This document shows positions 8,544 through 16,888 of a DNA stretch of 64,000 bases, one piece after another. Source of the stretch: Bog-473 sp963725895 (GTDB taxonomy: Bacteria; Actinomycetota; Acidimicrobiia; Acidimicrobiales; RAAP-2); contig CAVSAJ010000003.1 of NCBI GenBank assembly GCA_963725895.1, positions 1,240,001 through 1,304,000 of the forward strand, given 5' to 3'. Every line of letters starts with the position of its first letter. Positions within the stretch are counted from its first letter, which is position 1. The notes under the pieces were generated by a model that was not told where the DNA came from, did no database searches, and worked only from the letters and a program-made list of their open reading frames with translations. A program made the position numbers and the translations under genes.

Positions 8544-9620
8544 CGGGGATCAGGGGGAGGTCCAGCGCGGTCACCCACCCAGAAGGGTGCTTGTTCACCG
8601 CGGGGACCGCGTTGAGGGCGCGCAGGCCCGTCGCCAGGCACCCGGCGGCGGCGGCATCGCGACCCGAGCCGTCTGTAAACCGGAACGCAGTCTCCTGGCG
8701 GATGGACGGCGAGCCCTCGATCTCGACTCGGTACACGTCGTCCTCGGTGCCGCGCGGCCAGTCGGGTGCGGCATCGGTGCCGACCCGGTTGATGTGTTCG
8801 AGGGCGATGCGGGTCTCGCCGCCGAAGATCCCGTTGATCGTGAAGTGGATGGCGGCCACCTCGCCCGGATTGATGACGCCCTTCGCCGTCCGCACGGGCG
8901 TCGGCGTGACCCACTTCTCCCACGTCGTCGTGATCTCGTCGAGCTCAATACCCACGGCATGGGCGATCATCGGCACGGTGGCGCCCCACGACATCACCAA
9001 GATGTCCCGGTGCTCGAGCAGGGGAGTGAACTCCGGTGAGCGGCCGATGCCCATCTCCTCTTCGTAGTCACCCTCGTAGTTGATGTAGTCGAGGATCTCG
9101 AGCGCCCGTACGGAGCGCACCTCGCTGCACAACCCCATCAAGCGTCATGGGGAAGAGGTCGTTGGCAAAGCCGGGGTCGATGCCGGTGGTGAAGCACGAC
9201 GCAGCGCCGGCGGCGCACGCCTCGGTGATGGGCTCGATCCACGAGGGCGGGTTGAGCGTCATGGAGGGCCAAACCCAGGGTGTCATCGCGGTGGAGCACA
9301 CATCGATGCCCGCCCGCAGGAACCGGCCGATCAGGTCGATGTTGTCCATCGCGTGGGCTGCCGTCGGTCCGTAGTGCACCAGCGCGTCGGGCCGGAGCTC
9401 AATGAGGCGGTCGACATCGTCGGTCGCCTCAACCCCGATCGGCTCCGATGCCACAGATCTCGCCGGCGTCGCGGCCCACCTTGTCGGGGGCGCTCACCCC
9501 CACACCGACCAGCTCGAAGGCCGGATGCCGCACGATTTCGGGAATGACCATCCTCCCGACGAAGCCAGTTCCCCACACGACCACGCGCTTGCGCGAACGC
9601 TCCACATCGTTTGCCGTCAC
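8524..9620 (-). CDS. Dihydrodipicolinate reductase-like NAD(P)-dependent oxidoreductase, frameshifted twice
   Basis: Three consecutive segments in three frames make one protein of about 360 residues. Segment 1 (9620 to about 9447) has the Rossmann motif VVVWGTGFVGRMV. Segment 2 (about 9447-9140) continues with EATDDVDRLIELRPDALVHY. Segment 3 (about 9140-8524) has RALEILDYINYEGDYEEEM and the C-terminal catalytic-type domain. At the first junction, removing one G from a run of four restores the frame exactly; at the second, one extra base in ACGCTTGATGGGG does. This family, common in mycobacteria and Acidimicrobiia, resembles dihydrodipicolinate reductase or amine dehydrogenases, but the substrates are largely unknown. 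The GTG start overlaps the GNAT stop as GTGA. Confidence 0.75.
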
Positions 9621-10144
9621 GGAGCAACGGTAACGCCCGGGCGCCTGTAGATGGCGACGGGATCGTCGGTGGGTTCCGAGGCCAGCACTGCGACTCTGAC
9701 GAGATCGAAGCGATTCTTCTCCAGGACGCGGCGCGACGGCATGTTCCGCTCGTCAGGGTCGGCAACGACGCCGCAGCCCGGATGAGCCGTCTGCACCGTC
9801 TCAATGAGCACGGCGACCAGCTCGCTCCCCAGCCCCCGGCCAAGCCGACTCGCCTCGCCGATGGCGTAGTCGATCCCCACGTCGCCCGGTGCGGCGCCGA
9901 CGTCGGCCGCCCAGGCAGGGTGGTCCCAGCACGAGTACCACTGGCACCACCCGATGGGTTGCTCGCCGTCGAGCACGACCAGAGCGTGTACGGGTTCGCT
10001 ACCCGCCACGATGTCGTGGAGGTCACCGAGCTCCCGTTCGACCGAGGAGCCCGCGAGCCACCACGGGGCCACGTGCGGTGCTCCGAGCCAGCGAACGACG
10101 AGATCGAGGTCGTCGACCTCCATCGGCCGCAGGCTCAGGCTCAC
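9617..10144 (-). CDS. GNAT-family N-acetyltransferase
   Basis: 175-residue GNAT protein beginning LRPMEVDDLDLVVRWL, the typical first strand and helix of RimJ/AAC(6')-like acetyltransferases. The acetyl-CoA loop is in the region IGEASRLGRGLGSELVAVLI (R/Q-x-x-G-x-G/A type), followed by DERNMPSRRVLEKNRF, the usual C-terminal helix. The WWLAGSSVERELGD segment is reminiscent of aminoglycoside 6'-acetyltransferases, but resistance cannot be inferred. Twelve bases separate it from the VOC gene upstream, and its TGA overlaps the GTG of the next gene. Confidence 0.82.
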   Translation of the reverse strand: MSLSLRPMEVDDLDLVVRWLGAPHVAPWWLAGSSVERELGDLHDIVAGSEPVHALVVLDGEQPIGWCQWYSCWDHPAWAADVGAAPGDVGIDYAIGEASRLGRGLGSELVAVLIETVQTAHPGCGVVADPDERNMPSRRVLEKNRFDLVRVAVLASEPTDDPVAIYRRPGVTVAP

Positions 10145-10156
10145 TCCAACACGGGC

Positions 10157-10632
10157 CTAGCGACTCTCGTCATCCGGTTGGAAGAGGAACGCCATGGCCT
10201 CGCGCATCGACGCGTCCACGAGCTCGACCCGCACGCCCAGCGACGTTGTCGCGGTGATAGGCGAACGACACCGGAGCGGCCTGACCGGCCGCGCCCGCAG
10301 AGTTGCATCGGGCACCCGCCACCGGCCAGCCCGGTGCTGTCCTCGGCGAGCCCTTCGCTCCAGAAGCCGATGTGGTGCAGGTTGCTGTGTTCGTTGCGCA
10401 CCCAGACCGACCCGGGCACCTCCTCGATGAGCTCGAGGCACGGATCGCCGACCGAGTAGCACATGGTCGTCGGCAGCGTGAGGTCGTTGCCGGCGCCGTC
10501 GCGGTAGTCGGTGGCGTCCAAGCGAAGCAGCGGCCCCCACGAGACCCCGAGCAGGGTGCTCAACCGGGTGCGGGCGGCGCCGATGTCGGTGACGACGATG
10601 CCGACGTGATAGTGGGTGGGGTGCATCGCCAT
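10157..10632 (-). CDS. VOC (glyoxalase/bleomycin resistance-fold) protein, frameshifted
   Basis: Starts MHPTHYHVGIVVTDIGAA, the first beta-alpha unit of a vicinal oxygen chelate domain with a metal-ligand histidine, and continues with LELIEEVPGSVW and LHHIGFWSEGL. After about residue 115 the conserved sequence moves through two other frames: APVSFAYHRDN near 10250-10290, then GVRVELVDASMREAMAF to the stop at 10157. Two one-base insertions (one in CGCGGCCGG, one near GACAACGTCGCTG) explain both steps. Corrected, the product is about 158 residues. VOC proteins include isomerases, epimerases and dioxygenases; the context suggests a step in the catabolic operon. Confidence 0.7.
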
Positions 10633-10636
10633 CGCG

Positions 10637-11908
10637 TCAGACCTCCGAGGCTTCCCATTGCGCGAGCTGGTCCCGCAGCCAGCCGTTCTCCCAGAAGCTC
10701 ACGTCGCCACCGGCGTCCAGCAGTTGGCGGTGGGCGCCCGCCATGAGCGCCACGAGACGCGGATGGTTGGGAGACCGCACCGCCAGTGCCTCGCCGAGTC
10801 GGATGGCAACAACTGCATCACCCCGAGCCAGCGCGGCTTCAGCCCGCTCGAGCCCGGCGTCCGTTCCCGCGGCATCGAGCAGCTCGGCCATGGCCACCGC
10901 CGAGCAATCCGGATACAGCTCGGTGGTCGATTGCAGCCTGAACCATCCGATGTAGCTCTCCCACAGCGTTCGTACCGCCCATGCGACCTTGCCGTACCCT
11001 TGTCCCACGCGCAATTCGGCGGGCAGCGTGATCTGCTCCATGAGTGTCCACACGTCGGTACCGGCGTTGAATCCTTCGAGTGCACGCTGGTGGACATATT
11101 CGACCGCACCGTGCAAGCGGGCCAAGCAGGCGTCGATGAGCTCGGCCCCGACGATGGGCTCGTGGCGTCCGGTGATGAGCAGGTCGGGTCGCAGGCCGCG
11201 CACAGTCCGCACGCTCGCAAGGTAGGGCTCGACGAAGCGGTAGCGGTCACCCCGCAGGGTATTGAGGTTCGGGAAGTGCGGGAAGAGGGGACCGAAGAGG
11301 TTGCTCACGAGGGCGGTGCGGCGCTCGGGGAGCCAGACGACCGCACCGTCGATGGTCTCACCCACCGCAGCCACCAGCTCCATGTGCAGGCCGTCGACGT
11401 GCAGGTCGAGTCGTTCGTCGAAGGTCACGTCGGGGACCGGCTCAGACTGGCGCATCGAGACGCCGGGGTTCTCCGTCGCGATGCGGCGGGCGTCCGCGCC
11501 CAGCGTGTCGAACCAGATCCCCGCCGTGCGCATGCGCAGGGCGCGGATACGCGCGTCATCGGCCTGGCAGGCCTGGTTGTTCGCTTGGGCGACATACACC
11601 GTCCCGGTCTCCTTGAAGAGATCGACACCGCCGACGTGGTCGACGTGGGCCTGCGTGGTCACGATGTAGTGGGTCGGCCCGCGCCGAACCGCATCGAAGA
11701 GGCGCTTGTGATGTGGGGCCTCGAACCCGAGACCCGTGTTGACGATCACCCGTCCCGCATCGGTGAGGAGCAGGTACGCGGCAGTGGTCCCCCCCGATCG
11801 GAAGATGCCATCGGCGATCGGGACGGCCGGGTCGTCATAGGCCGGCTGCATGAGCTCCTTGCCGCCACGGGTGTCGATCAGGTGGTCGACCCGTTCTTCA
11901 ATATTCAC
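10637..11908 (-). CDS. Alkylsulfatase-like metallo-beta-lactamase-fold hydrolase
   Basis: 423 residues. The N-terminal MBL domain has THYIVTTQAHVDHVGGVDLF near residues 80-100; in linear alkyl sulfatases this is TH-x-H-x-DH, but here the first histidine is glutamine. Further ligand-type residues occur in ERRTALVSNLFGP and in ITGRHEPIVG. The C-terminal half has YGKVAWAVRTLWESYIGWF, the hallmark of the alkyl sulfatase dimerisation domain. It may hydrolyse a sulfate ester or a related ester. GTG at 11908 overlaps the sulfotransferase stop (GTGA), so a sulfate-transferring and a sulfatase-like enzyme are translationally coupled. The missing histidine makes classical two-zinc chemistry uncertain. 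Confidence 0.75.
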   Translation of the reverse strand: MNIEERVDHLIDTRGGKELMQPAYDDPAVPIADGIFRSGGTTAAYLLLTDAGRVIVNTGLGFEAPHHKRLFDAVRRGPTHYIVTTQAHVDHVGGVDLFKETGTVYVAQANNQACQADDARIRALRMRTAGIWFDTLGADARRIATENPGVSMRQSEPVPDVTFDERLDLHVDGLHMELVAAVGETIDGAVVWLPERRTALVSNLFGPLFPHFPNLNTLRGDRYRFVEPYLASVRTVRGLRPDLLITGRHEPIVGAELIDACLARLHGAVEYVHQRALEGFNAGTDVWTLMEQITLPAELRVGQGYGKVAWAVRTLWESYIGWFRLQSTTELYPDCSAVAMAELLDAAGTDAGLERAEAALARGDAVVAIRLGEALAVRSPNHPRLVALMAGAHRQLLDAGGDVSFWENGWLRDQLAQWEASEV

Positions 11909-13159
11909 TGCACCTCGATTCGGACGTCGAAGCGGTTGAGGTAGGCGCCGAAGCGGGACCGAAGCTCGTCGGGAGTGACAGAGAAGTCGCGCCTCAGGTC
12001 GTAGACGACCCTTCCTTCCTTTCCTCGGGGATGGGCGCGTTGGTAGGCCGCGACCTCGGCCCGCGCCTGATCGGTCAGTTCCATCCCCGCGCAGTCGTAG
12101 ACGCGCTCAAGGGTGCCGATCTCGTCTGCCATGTACTCGTGAAAGAGCACGTCGATCGTCCGATCGGAGGGCAGGGTGTGGCGGTCACGGAGGAATGCGT
12201 CGAGCAGCCGTCCGATTCGGTCCGTCCAGTAGTCGCGGTACCAGTCGGGGCGGGTCGAGCGGTACGAGGTGCGGGCGCCATAGCAGGTCATCGTCATCGC
12301 CGATTGAGCGACGGCGACCGGGTCGCGGTGTGTGACCACAATGGTTGCGTCAGGGAAGGTGGCGAGGAGTGGCCGCACCTGTTCGAGATGCTGCGGCGAT
12401 TTGAGTACCCAGCGCTCCCGTGGGCGGTACCACTGCATGATCTGAAGGACGGTCTTCATGTACGCGTAGTGCGGCGTCTGGTCGTGTTCCAGGTAGTAGT
12501 CGCGCCACCGGGGAGCCCGCGCCACCCACTCGTGGGTGTAGCTCGAGAAGTCGGGCAGTTTGGAGCTCGATCTCCTCGTGGACGTGGTCTGGTTCCATCG
12601 GGTGCATCGCTGCCACGAAGGGTGCCGCCGTCTGCATGGCCTGCCACGTTCCTTCGCAGCGGGTCCAGCGCGGGTCGACGCCGTCGACCTCGGAAGGTTC
12701 TTTCGGGTTCGGCACGGGTTCGTAGGACTCCCAAAGCGGCATCGACCGGAACCGGGTGTCCGCGGCCAGGAGGTTCACCAGGTGGGTCGTGCCCGAGCGA
12801 GGGAGTCCGACGACGATCACGGGCCGGATGATCGGGATCTCGAGGATCTCGGGATGCCGCGTCAAGAGGTCGTAGATCAGCAACCGGTTGGCGGCGTAGC
12901 GCGTGCAGTCGCTGAACATCAGCAGCCGGCCCAGGCCGGTCCGCTCCTCGTCCGCATCCATCTCGGCCAGCTGGACTCCGAGCCGCTCGCGGAAGTCGTA
13001 GGGGCCGAAGTCGCTCAGCCCCGTGCGCGCCGCGGCGGCGGCGCAGACGGCGTCGACGCTGAGTTCAGTGGGCGTCGACTCGCCGTACTCGATCCCCATC
13101 CGCTGCATGTCGTTGAGGAGTGGGGCAGAGAGGTCATCAATGCGGATCTCTTCGGCCAT
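11905..13159 (-). CDS. PAPS-type sulfotransferase family protein, frameshifted
   Basis: Sulfotransferase of the actinobacterial Stf-like type. The first part (13159 to about 12562) contains VIVVGLPRSGTTHLVNLLA, the 5'-phosphosulfate-binding loop. The second part, one base out of frame, continues LPDFSSYTHEWVARAPRWRD and contains RWVLKSPQHLEQ and IVVTHRDPVAVAQS, the 3'-phosphate-binding region. Removing one C from CTCCAAACTG near 12562 joins them perfectly. I chose ATG 13159 (MAEEIRIDDL); an upstream ATG at 13228 adds 23 residues with no family character. Joined length is about 417 residues. The enzyme would transfer sulfate from PAPS to an alcohol-type acceptor, unknown here. Confidence 0.8.
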
Positions 13160-13260
13160 CGTCAGCTCGTCATCCGGTGGTGGGTGGACCAAGGACCCAG
13201 TGCAACGCATGAGCCGGTCATTGGACACATGAGCCGGATCGAGGAGGCATGAGGAGCAAC

Positions 13261-14010
13261 TCAGCGCGCGAGGTAGCCGCCGTCGACGGCGAGGACGGAT
13301 CCAGTGGTGAATGCGGACGCGTCGCTGCAGAGGAAGAGGACGGCCGCCGCCACCTCTTCGGGCCTCCCCATGCGCGGCATGATCGCCTTGCCGAACTCCT
13401 CATCGAGCAGTTCGGGCAGGCCTTTCATCGGAGCCGTCATGGGCGTGTCGATGAGGCCCGGCGCGACCGCATTCACTCTGATGCCGTGGTGCGCCCAATG
13501 CACGGCGAGATTGCGGGTGAGTGCGAGGAGCGCGGCCTTGGCGGCGGAATACCCGGGGACGATGGTGGTGGATCGGAACGCGGTCATTGACACCAGATTC
13601 ACGACGCTGGCGCCCCCGCTCAGAGAGCTGGCCGCGAGTGCAGGCTGCAGTCGGGTGGTGAGTCGCATCGCGCCCTCGACGTTGAGGTCCAATGCGGCGG
13701 CGAACCCGTCGGGGTCCCATTCGTCGCGCCCGTCTGGGAAGTTGGCCCCGGCATTGTTGACGAGCACATCGAGACGCTCTAGCTCCTGCGCGACCCCGTC
13801 GACCGCCTCATGGTCGCGGACATCGAGCGACCAGAACGTGAAGGACGAAAGGTCGATGTCGTAGTCGCTGGCCGATTTTCGTGTGCCTGTGACGATGACC
13901 GTCGCGCCGGCCTCGGCGAAAAGCGACGCGACGGCATGGCCGATGCCGCTGGTGCCTCCGGTGACGAGCACCGACGTTCCGTCGAAGTCGAACGCCAGCG
14001 CGTTCGTCAC
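13261..14010 (-). CDS. Short-chain dehydrogenase/reductase (SDR)
   Basis: Classical SDR of about 249 residues. Cofactor loop TGGTSGIGHAVA near residues 17-28, the NNAG motif (LVNNAGAN), catalytic serine region VVNLVSMTAF and the YSAAK motif carrying the catalytic Tyr and Lys, then PGLIDTPM and a C-terminal FTTGSVLAVDGGY. The start is GTG 14010, whose four bases GTGA overlap the stop of the upstream alcohol dehydrogenase; a longer frame to 14046 is less likely. It probably oxidises a secondary alcohol with NAD(P) in the same pathway as its neighbours. Confidence 0.9.
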   Translation of the reverse strand: MTNALAFDFDGTSVLVTGGTSGIGHAVASLFAEAGATVIVTGTRKSASDYDIDLSSFTFWSLDVRDHEAVDGVAQELERLDVLVNNAGANFPDGRDEWDPDGFAAALDLNVEGAMRLTTRLQPALAASSLSGGASVVNLVSMTAFRSTTIVPGYSAAKAALLALTRNLAVHWAHHGIRVNAVAPGLIDTPMTAPMKGLPELLDEEFGKAIMPRMGRPEEVAAAVLFLCSDASAFTTGSVLAVDGGYLAR

Positions 14011-15014
14011 TGGTCCTCGCCCATGGTGATCATGACCTTCCCGCAATCCTTGGAGTCCTCGAGCAGGGCCAGCCCGCGTCCGAACTCTTCGAGTGGCAGG
14101 GTGTGTGTGATGAGCGCTGAGAGGTCGCGTCGAGCGAGCAAGTCGATCGCGTCCTCGAAGCGCGGCGGATACTCGAACGAGCCGCGGATCGTGAACTGTT
14201 TCATCAGCAGGATGGCGTAGTTCGTCGGCACTGGCTGATAGTGCAGGGCGACAACCGACATGCGCCCGCCGACGCGCCCGTGCTCCAGGACCTCACCGAT
14301 CACCCGGTCGGACCCCGACGCCTCTATGAAGGCGTCGGTCGCGGGCGTCGGGCCGAACATGAAGGGCGCGGTGCCATGGAGGCGGGCCAGCTCGGCCCAC
14401 ACGTCGACGGCGGCCGGGTCGAGCGCGTGAGCGGCGCCGAACTCCTTGGCCAAGCTGCGGCGCACCTCGCTGAGGTCGATTGCGACGACGTTCTCGACGC
14501 CCTGATCGACCAGTGTCACGAGTGCCATCAGGCCGATCGGACCGCAGCCGAAGATGGCCACTGTGTCGCCCGGTTCCACCTCGGCCTGGCGCACGGCCTG
14601 GATACCGACGGCCAGTGGTTCGGTCAGGGCCGCGACGCGGAGCGGCATTCCCCTTGGTGCCGGAAACAACCGGCGACCAGTGGCCGCTTCCCGGACCAGC
14701 AGGAGCGGGGTGAGACCGCCTTCGGGGGCTCCGCTGCCCAGCCGGCCCAGCTCGTCGTCGCCTGGGTGGACGATGACATGGTCGCCCGCGGCGACGCCGG
14801 CGACCTCGGCACCCACCCACTCCACGACGCCCGCCATCTCGTGGCCGAGAGCCATCGGCTTGCCGGTGATCCCGCCCATGTGGACAAAGGAGACATCACT
14901 GCCGCAGATCCCACAGGCAGCGATGCGGACGAGCGCGTCACGAGGGCCCGCGGTCGCTGAGGGGAGTTCGTCGAGGCGTACGTCGTTGGGACCATGGACG
15001 CGGATCTGTTTCAT
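14007..15014 (-). CDS. Zinc-binding alcohol dehydrogenase (MDR family)
   Basis: 335 residues with the MDR architecture: CGICGSDVSFVHMGG (catalytic zinc cysteine), ALGHEMAGVVEWVG (His-Glu), and a nucleotide-binding Rossmann motif GDTVAIFGCGPIGLMALVTL. The usual four-cysteine structural zinc loop is missing; the corresponding segment is HPGDDELGRLGSGAP, so structural zinc is probably not bound. Closest by feel to sorbitol/threonine dehydrogenase-like oxidoreductases. Fifteen bases separate it from the Dyp peroxidase upstream and it overlaps the SDR start by four bases. Confidence 0.87.
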   Translation of the reverse strand: MKQIRVHGPNDVRLDELPSATAGPRDALVRIAACGICGSDVSFVHMGGITGKPMALGHEMAGVVEWVGAEVAGVAAGDHVIVHPGDDELGRLGSGAPEGGLTPLLLVREAATGRRLFPAPRGMPLRVAALTEPLAVGIQAVRQAEVEPGDTVAIFGCGPIGLMALVTLVDQGVENVVAIDLSEVRRSLAKEFGAAHALDPAAVDVWAELARLHGTAPFMFGPTPATDAFIEASGSDRVIGEVLEHGRVGGRMSVVALHYQPVPTNYAILLMKQFTIRGSFEYPPRFEDAIDLLARRDLSALITHTLPLEEFGRGLALLEDSKDCGKVMITMGEDQ

Positions 15015-15029
15015 GGCAGGTCGTGGCTC

Positions 15030-16124
15030 CTATGACGGCGTGCCGCGGAGCCCGCCGATGCCCAGCGACGAATCGTCGGGCGCGGTAGAACCGCTCGGAT
15101 CGGCCTCTTCGGGGACGTACGCATCACCACCCGCAGCGGTTGCCTCGTCGCTCTCGCCCGGCAGCGGGGGAGGGTCGTCGAGGAAGTCTGCAGTTGGGAC
15201 GAAGAACAGGGCGCCGGTCACCGCGGTGGAGAAGTCAAGTATCCGGTCGTAGTTGCCCACAGGCTCACCGAGGAACATGCGCTGGAGCATCAGTTCCGTC
15301 ACCGAGGGAGTGGCGCAGTAGCCGATGAAGTAGGTGCCGAACTCGCCGGCGCCCAGCGTCCCGAATGGCATGTTGTCCCGCAGGATCTGACGCTGCGTCC
15401 CGTCGGGCTCAAGTACGGTGTTCAGCGCCACATGAGAATTGGAGGGCTTGACGTCGTCGGACATCTCGACGTTCGAGAGCTTGGCCCGGCCGATGACGTT
15501 CTCTTGTTCCTCGACTGTCAGGGCGTTCCAGGCGTCCATGTCGTGCACGTATTTCTGGACGATGACATAGCTTCCGCCGGCGAACGCCGGATCCTCCGCT
15601 CCGATGGTCACCGCCGCGTCGGCCGCCTCTCCGGTGGGGTTCTCTGTCCCGTCGACGAAGCCGAGGAGGTCTCGCTCGTCGAAGTAGCGGAACCCGTGGA
15701 CCTCGTCCACCACATCGGCGGCCCCGTTGAGGCGGCCGACGACCAGGGAGGCGAGCTCCCAGCACACGTCCATGGACGCGGCTCGGACATGCAACAACAG
15801 GTCACCGGCGGTCGCCACGGCTCGGTGCCGGCCTCCGTCGAGGGTGCGGAACCGATGGAGTTCTGCGGGCCGCGGGCCGGCGAAGAGGCGGTCCCACGCG
15901 TCAGACCCGACGCCGGCCACCACCGCCAGCCCACTCTCGGGCGAGCGGAAGGAGACGGTGCGGATCAGTCCGGAGAGGTCTGCCAGCAGATCTCGGATGA
16001 TCGGCTCTCCACCATCTTCGATCGTGAGCACGAGGAACACGGCGCTGGCCGTGAGCGGTGTCAGCACGGGCTGTGCCACCGGGGGCCCAACGACCGCCGC
16101 CGGGTTCTGCGTGACGCTCACCAT
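15030..16124 (-). CDS. Dyp-type peroxidase with encapsulin cargo-loading tail
   Basis: About 364 residues from ATG 16124, which has GGGAG nine bases upstream; the longer frame to 16211 lacks support. The family motif GxxDG is seen as GFVDGTENP near residues 155-163, with its catalytic aspartate. No Tat signal is present, so the enzyme is cytoplasmic, as expected for class B dye-decolourising peroxidases, which are haem enzymes oxidising dyes or lignin-like phenols with peroxide. After an acidic, Pro/Ser-rich linker the last residues are SSLGIGGLRGTPS, matching the encapsulin cargo-loading peptide (SLGIGSLK type). It is therefore probably packaged in an encapsulin nanocompartment, but no shell gene is in this window. 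It appears to be the first gene of the 16.1-8 kb operon. Confidence 0.9.
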   Translation of the reverse strand: MVSVTQNPAAVVGPPVAQPVLTPLTASAVFLVLTIEDGGEPIIRDLLADLSGLIRTVSFRSPESGLAVVAGVGSDAWDRLFAGPRPAELHRFRTLDGGRHRAVATAGDLLLHVRAASMDVCWELASLVVGRLNGAADVVDEVHGFRYFDERDLLGFVDGTENPTGEAADAAVTIGAEDPAFAGGSYVIVQKYVHDMDAWNALTVEEQENVIGRAKLSNVEMSDDVKPSNSHVALNTVLEPDGTQRQILRDNMPFGTLGAGEFGTYFIGYCATPSVTELMLQRMFLGEPVGNYDRILDFSTAVTGALFFVPTADFLDDPPPLPGESDEATAAGGDAYVPEEADPSGSTAPDDSSLGIGGLRGTPS

Positions 16125-16276
16125 ACGTCGGTCTCCCGGTCCTTCTCGCTCGTGCAACCTCAGAGGTCGTGTTACCAGCAGTCGTGAACAGAGGGTCTCA
16201 CCATTGAGCACCCACTGTTACGTCAAGGGGGCACGATATCGCAGCTCGCACCGTCTGCGTCAGTGAAACGCAAGGA

Positions 16277-16762
16277 GTGGCCGAGGGACACGCGAGCGCG
16301 AGCACCCTTCGAGGGGGCGAGAATCGAAGGTTGGCATCTCCCGTGAGCTACTGGCAGGAAGAAGTAGTCTTTCCAAGTATCAGTGGGGCAGAGCGCCGCA
16401 CCCGAAGGAAACACCGACGGCCAGTACCATCGCAGATCCAGTCGATGACTCTGCGAGAGCGAACGTCTGAGACGGTGGAGCCGGAAGAAGGTTCCGTGGA
16501 GAAACTGCCGAAGTTGTCCTGGCGGGCTCGAGGCTCGGGAGGTACGTGTACTGCCGAAGTCGACCAACCGATCCGAGGGTATCGGGCCAACCCAAGGAGC
16601 CGGTCCAATCCTTTCGCTGTTGCCGGATCCGAAGGAGCAACGCCGACGGTGTCGTGGATCTCCTTTGATGGGGACATTTACTGGGTCCGGCTCTCGGACG
16701 CCCAGGGTTGGCCGCGAACGATTCGCGTGACCCAAAGCGACGTGGATGGAGCGAGGACGTGA
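16277..16762 (+). CDS. Possible hypothetical protein
   Basis: 161-codon open frame between the peroxidase and the helicase. The first 55 residues are low in character and Arg-rich; a start at ATG 16445 would leave a 105-residue product. The end (TVSWISFDGDIYWVRLSDAQ) looks somewhat protein-like, but I recognise no family and see no convincing ribosome site. It could equally be chance in a 760-base gap. The antisense frames here are shadows. Confidence 0.25.
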   Translation: MAEGHASASTLRGGENRRLASPVSYWQEEVVFPSISGAERRTRRKHRRPVPSQIQSMTLRERTSETVEPEEGSVEKLPKLSWRARGSGGTCTAEVDQPIRGYRANPRSRSNPFAVAGSEGATPTVSWISFDGDIYWVRLSDAQGWPRTIRVTQSDVDGART

Positions 16763-16888
16763 CGACTCGCGTCGAGGGCATTGTGAGGAACGGCTCCTGC
16801 GGTCTCGTGTGCGCGCGCGAGAGGTGAGGTGACGGGGGAAACGCCAATCTCGTGGTAGCCTGCAACGACTGCCCATGGCAGTCTGCTG

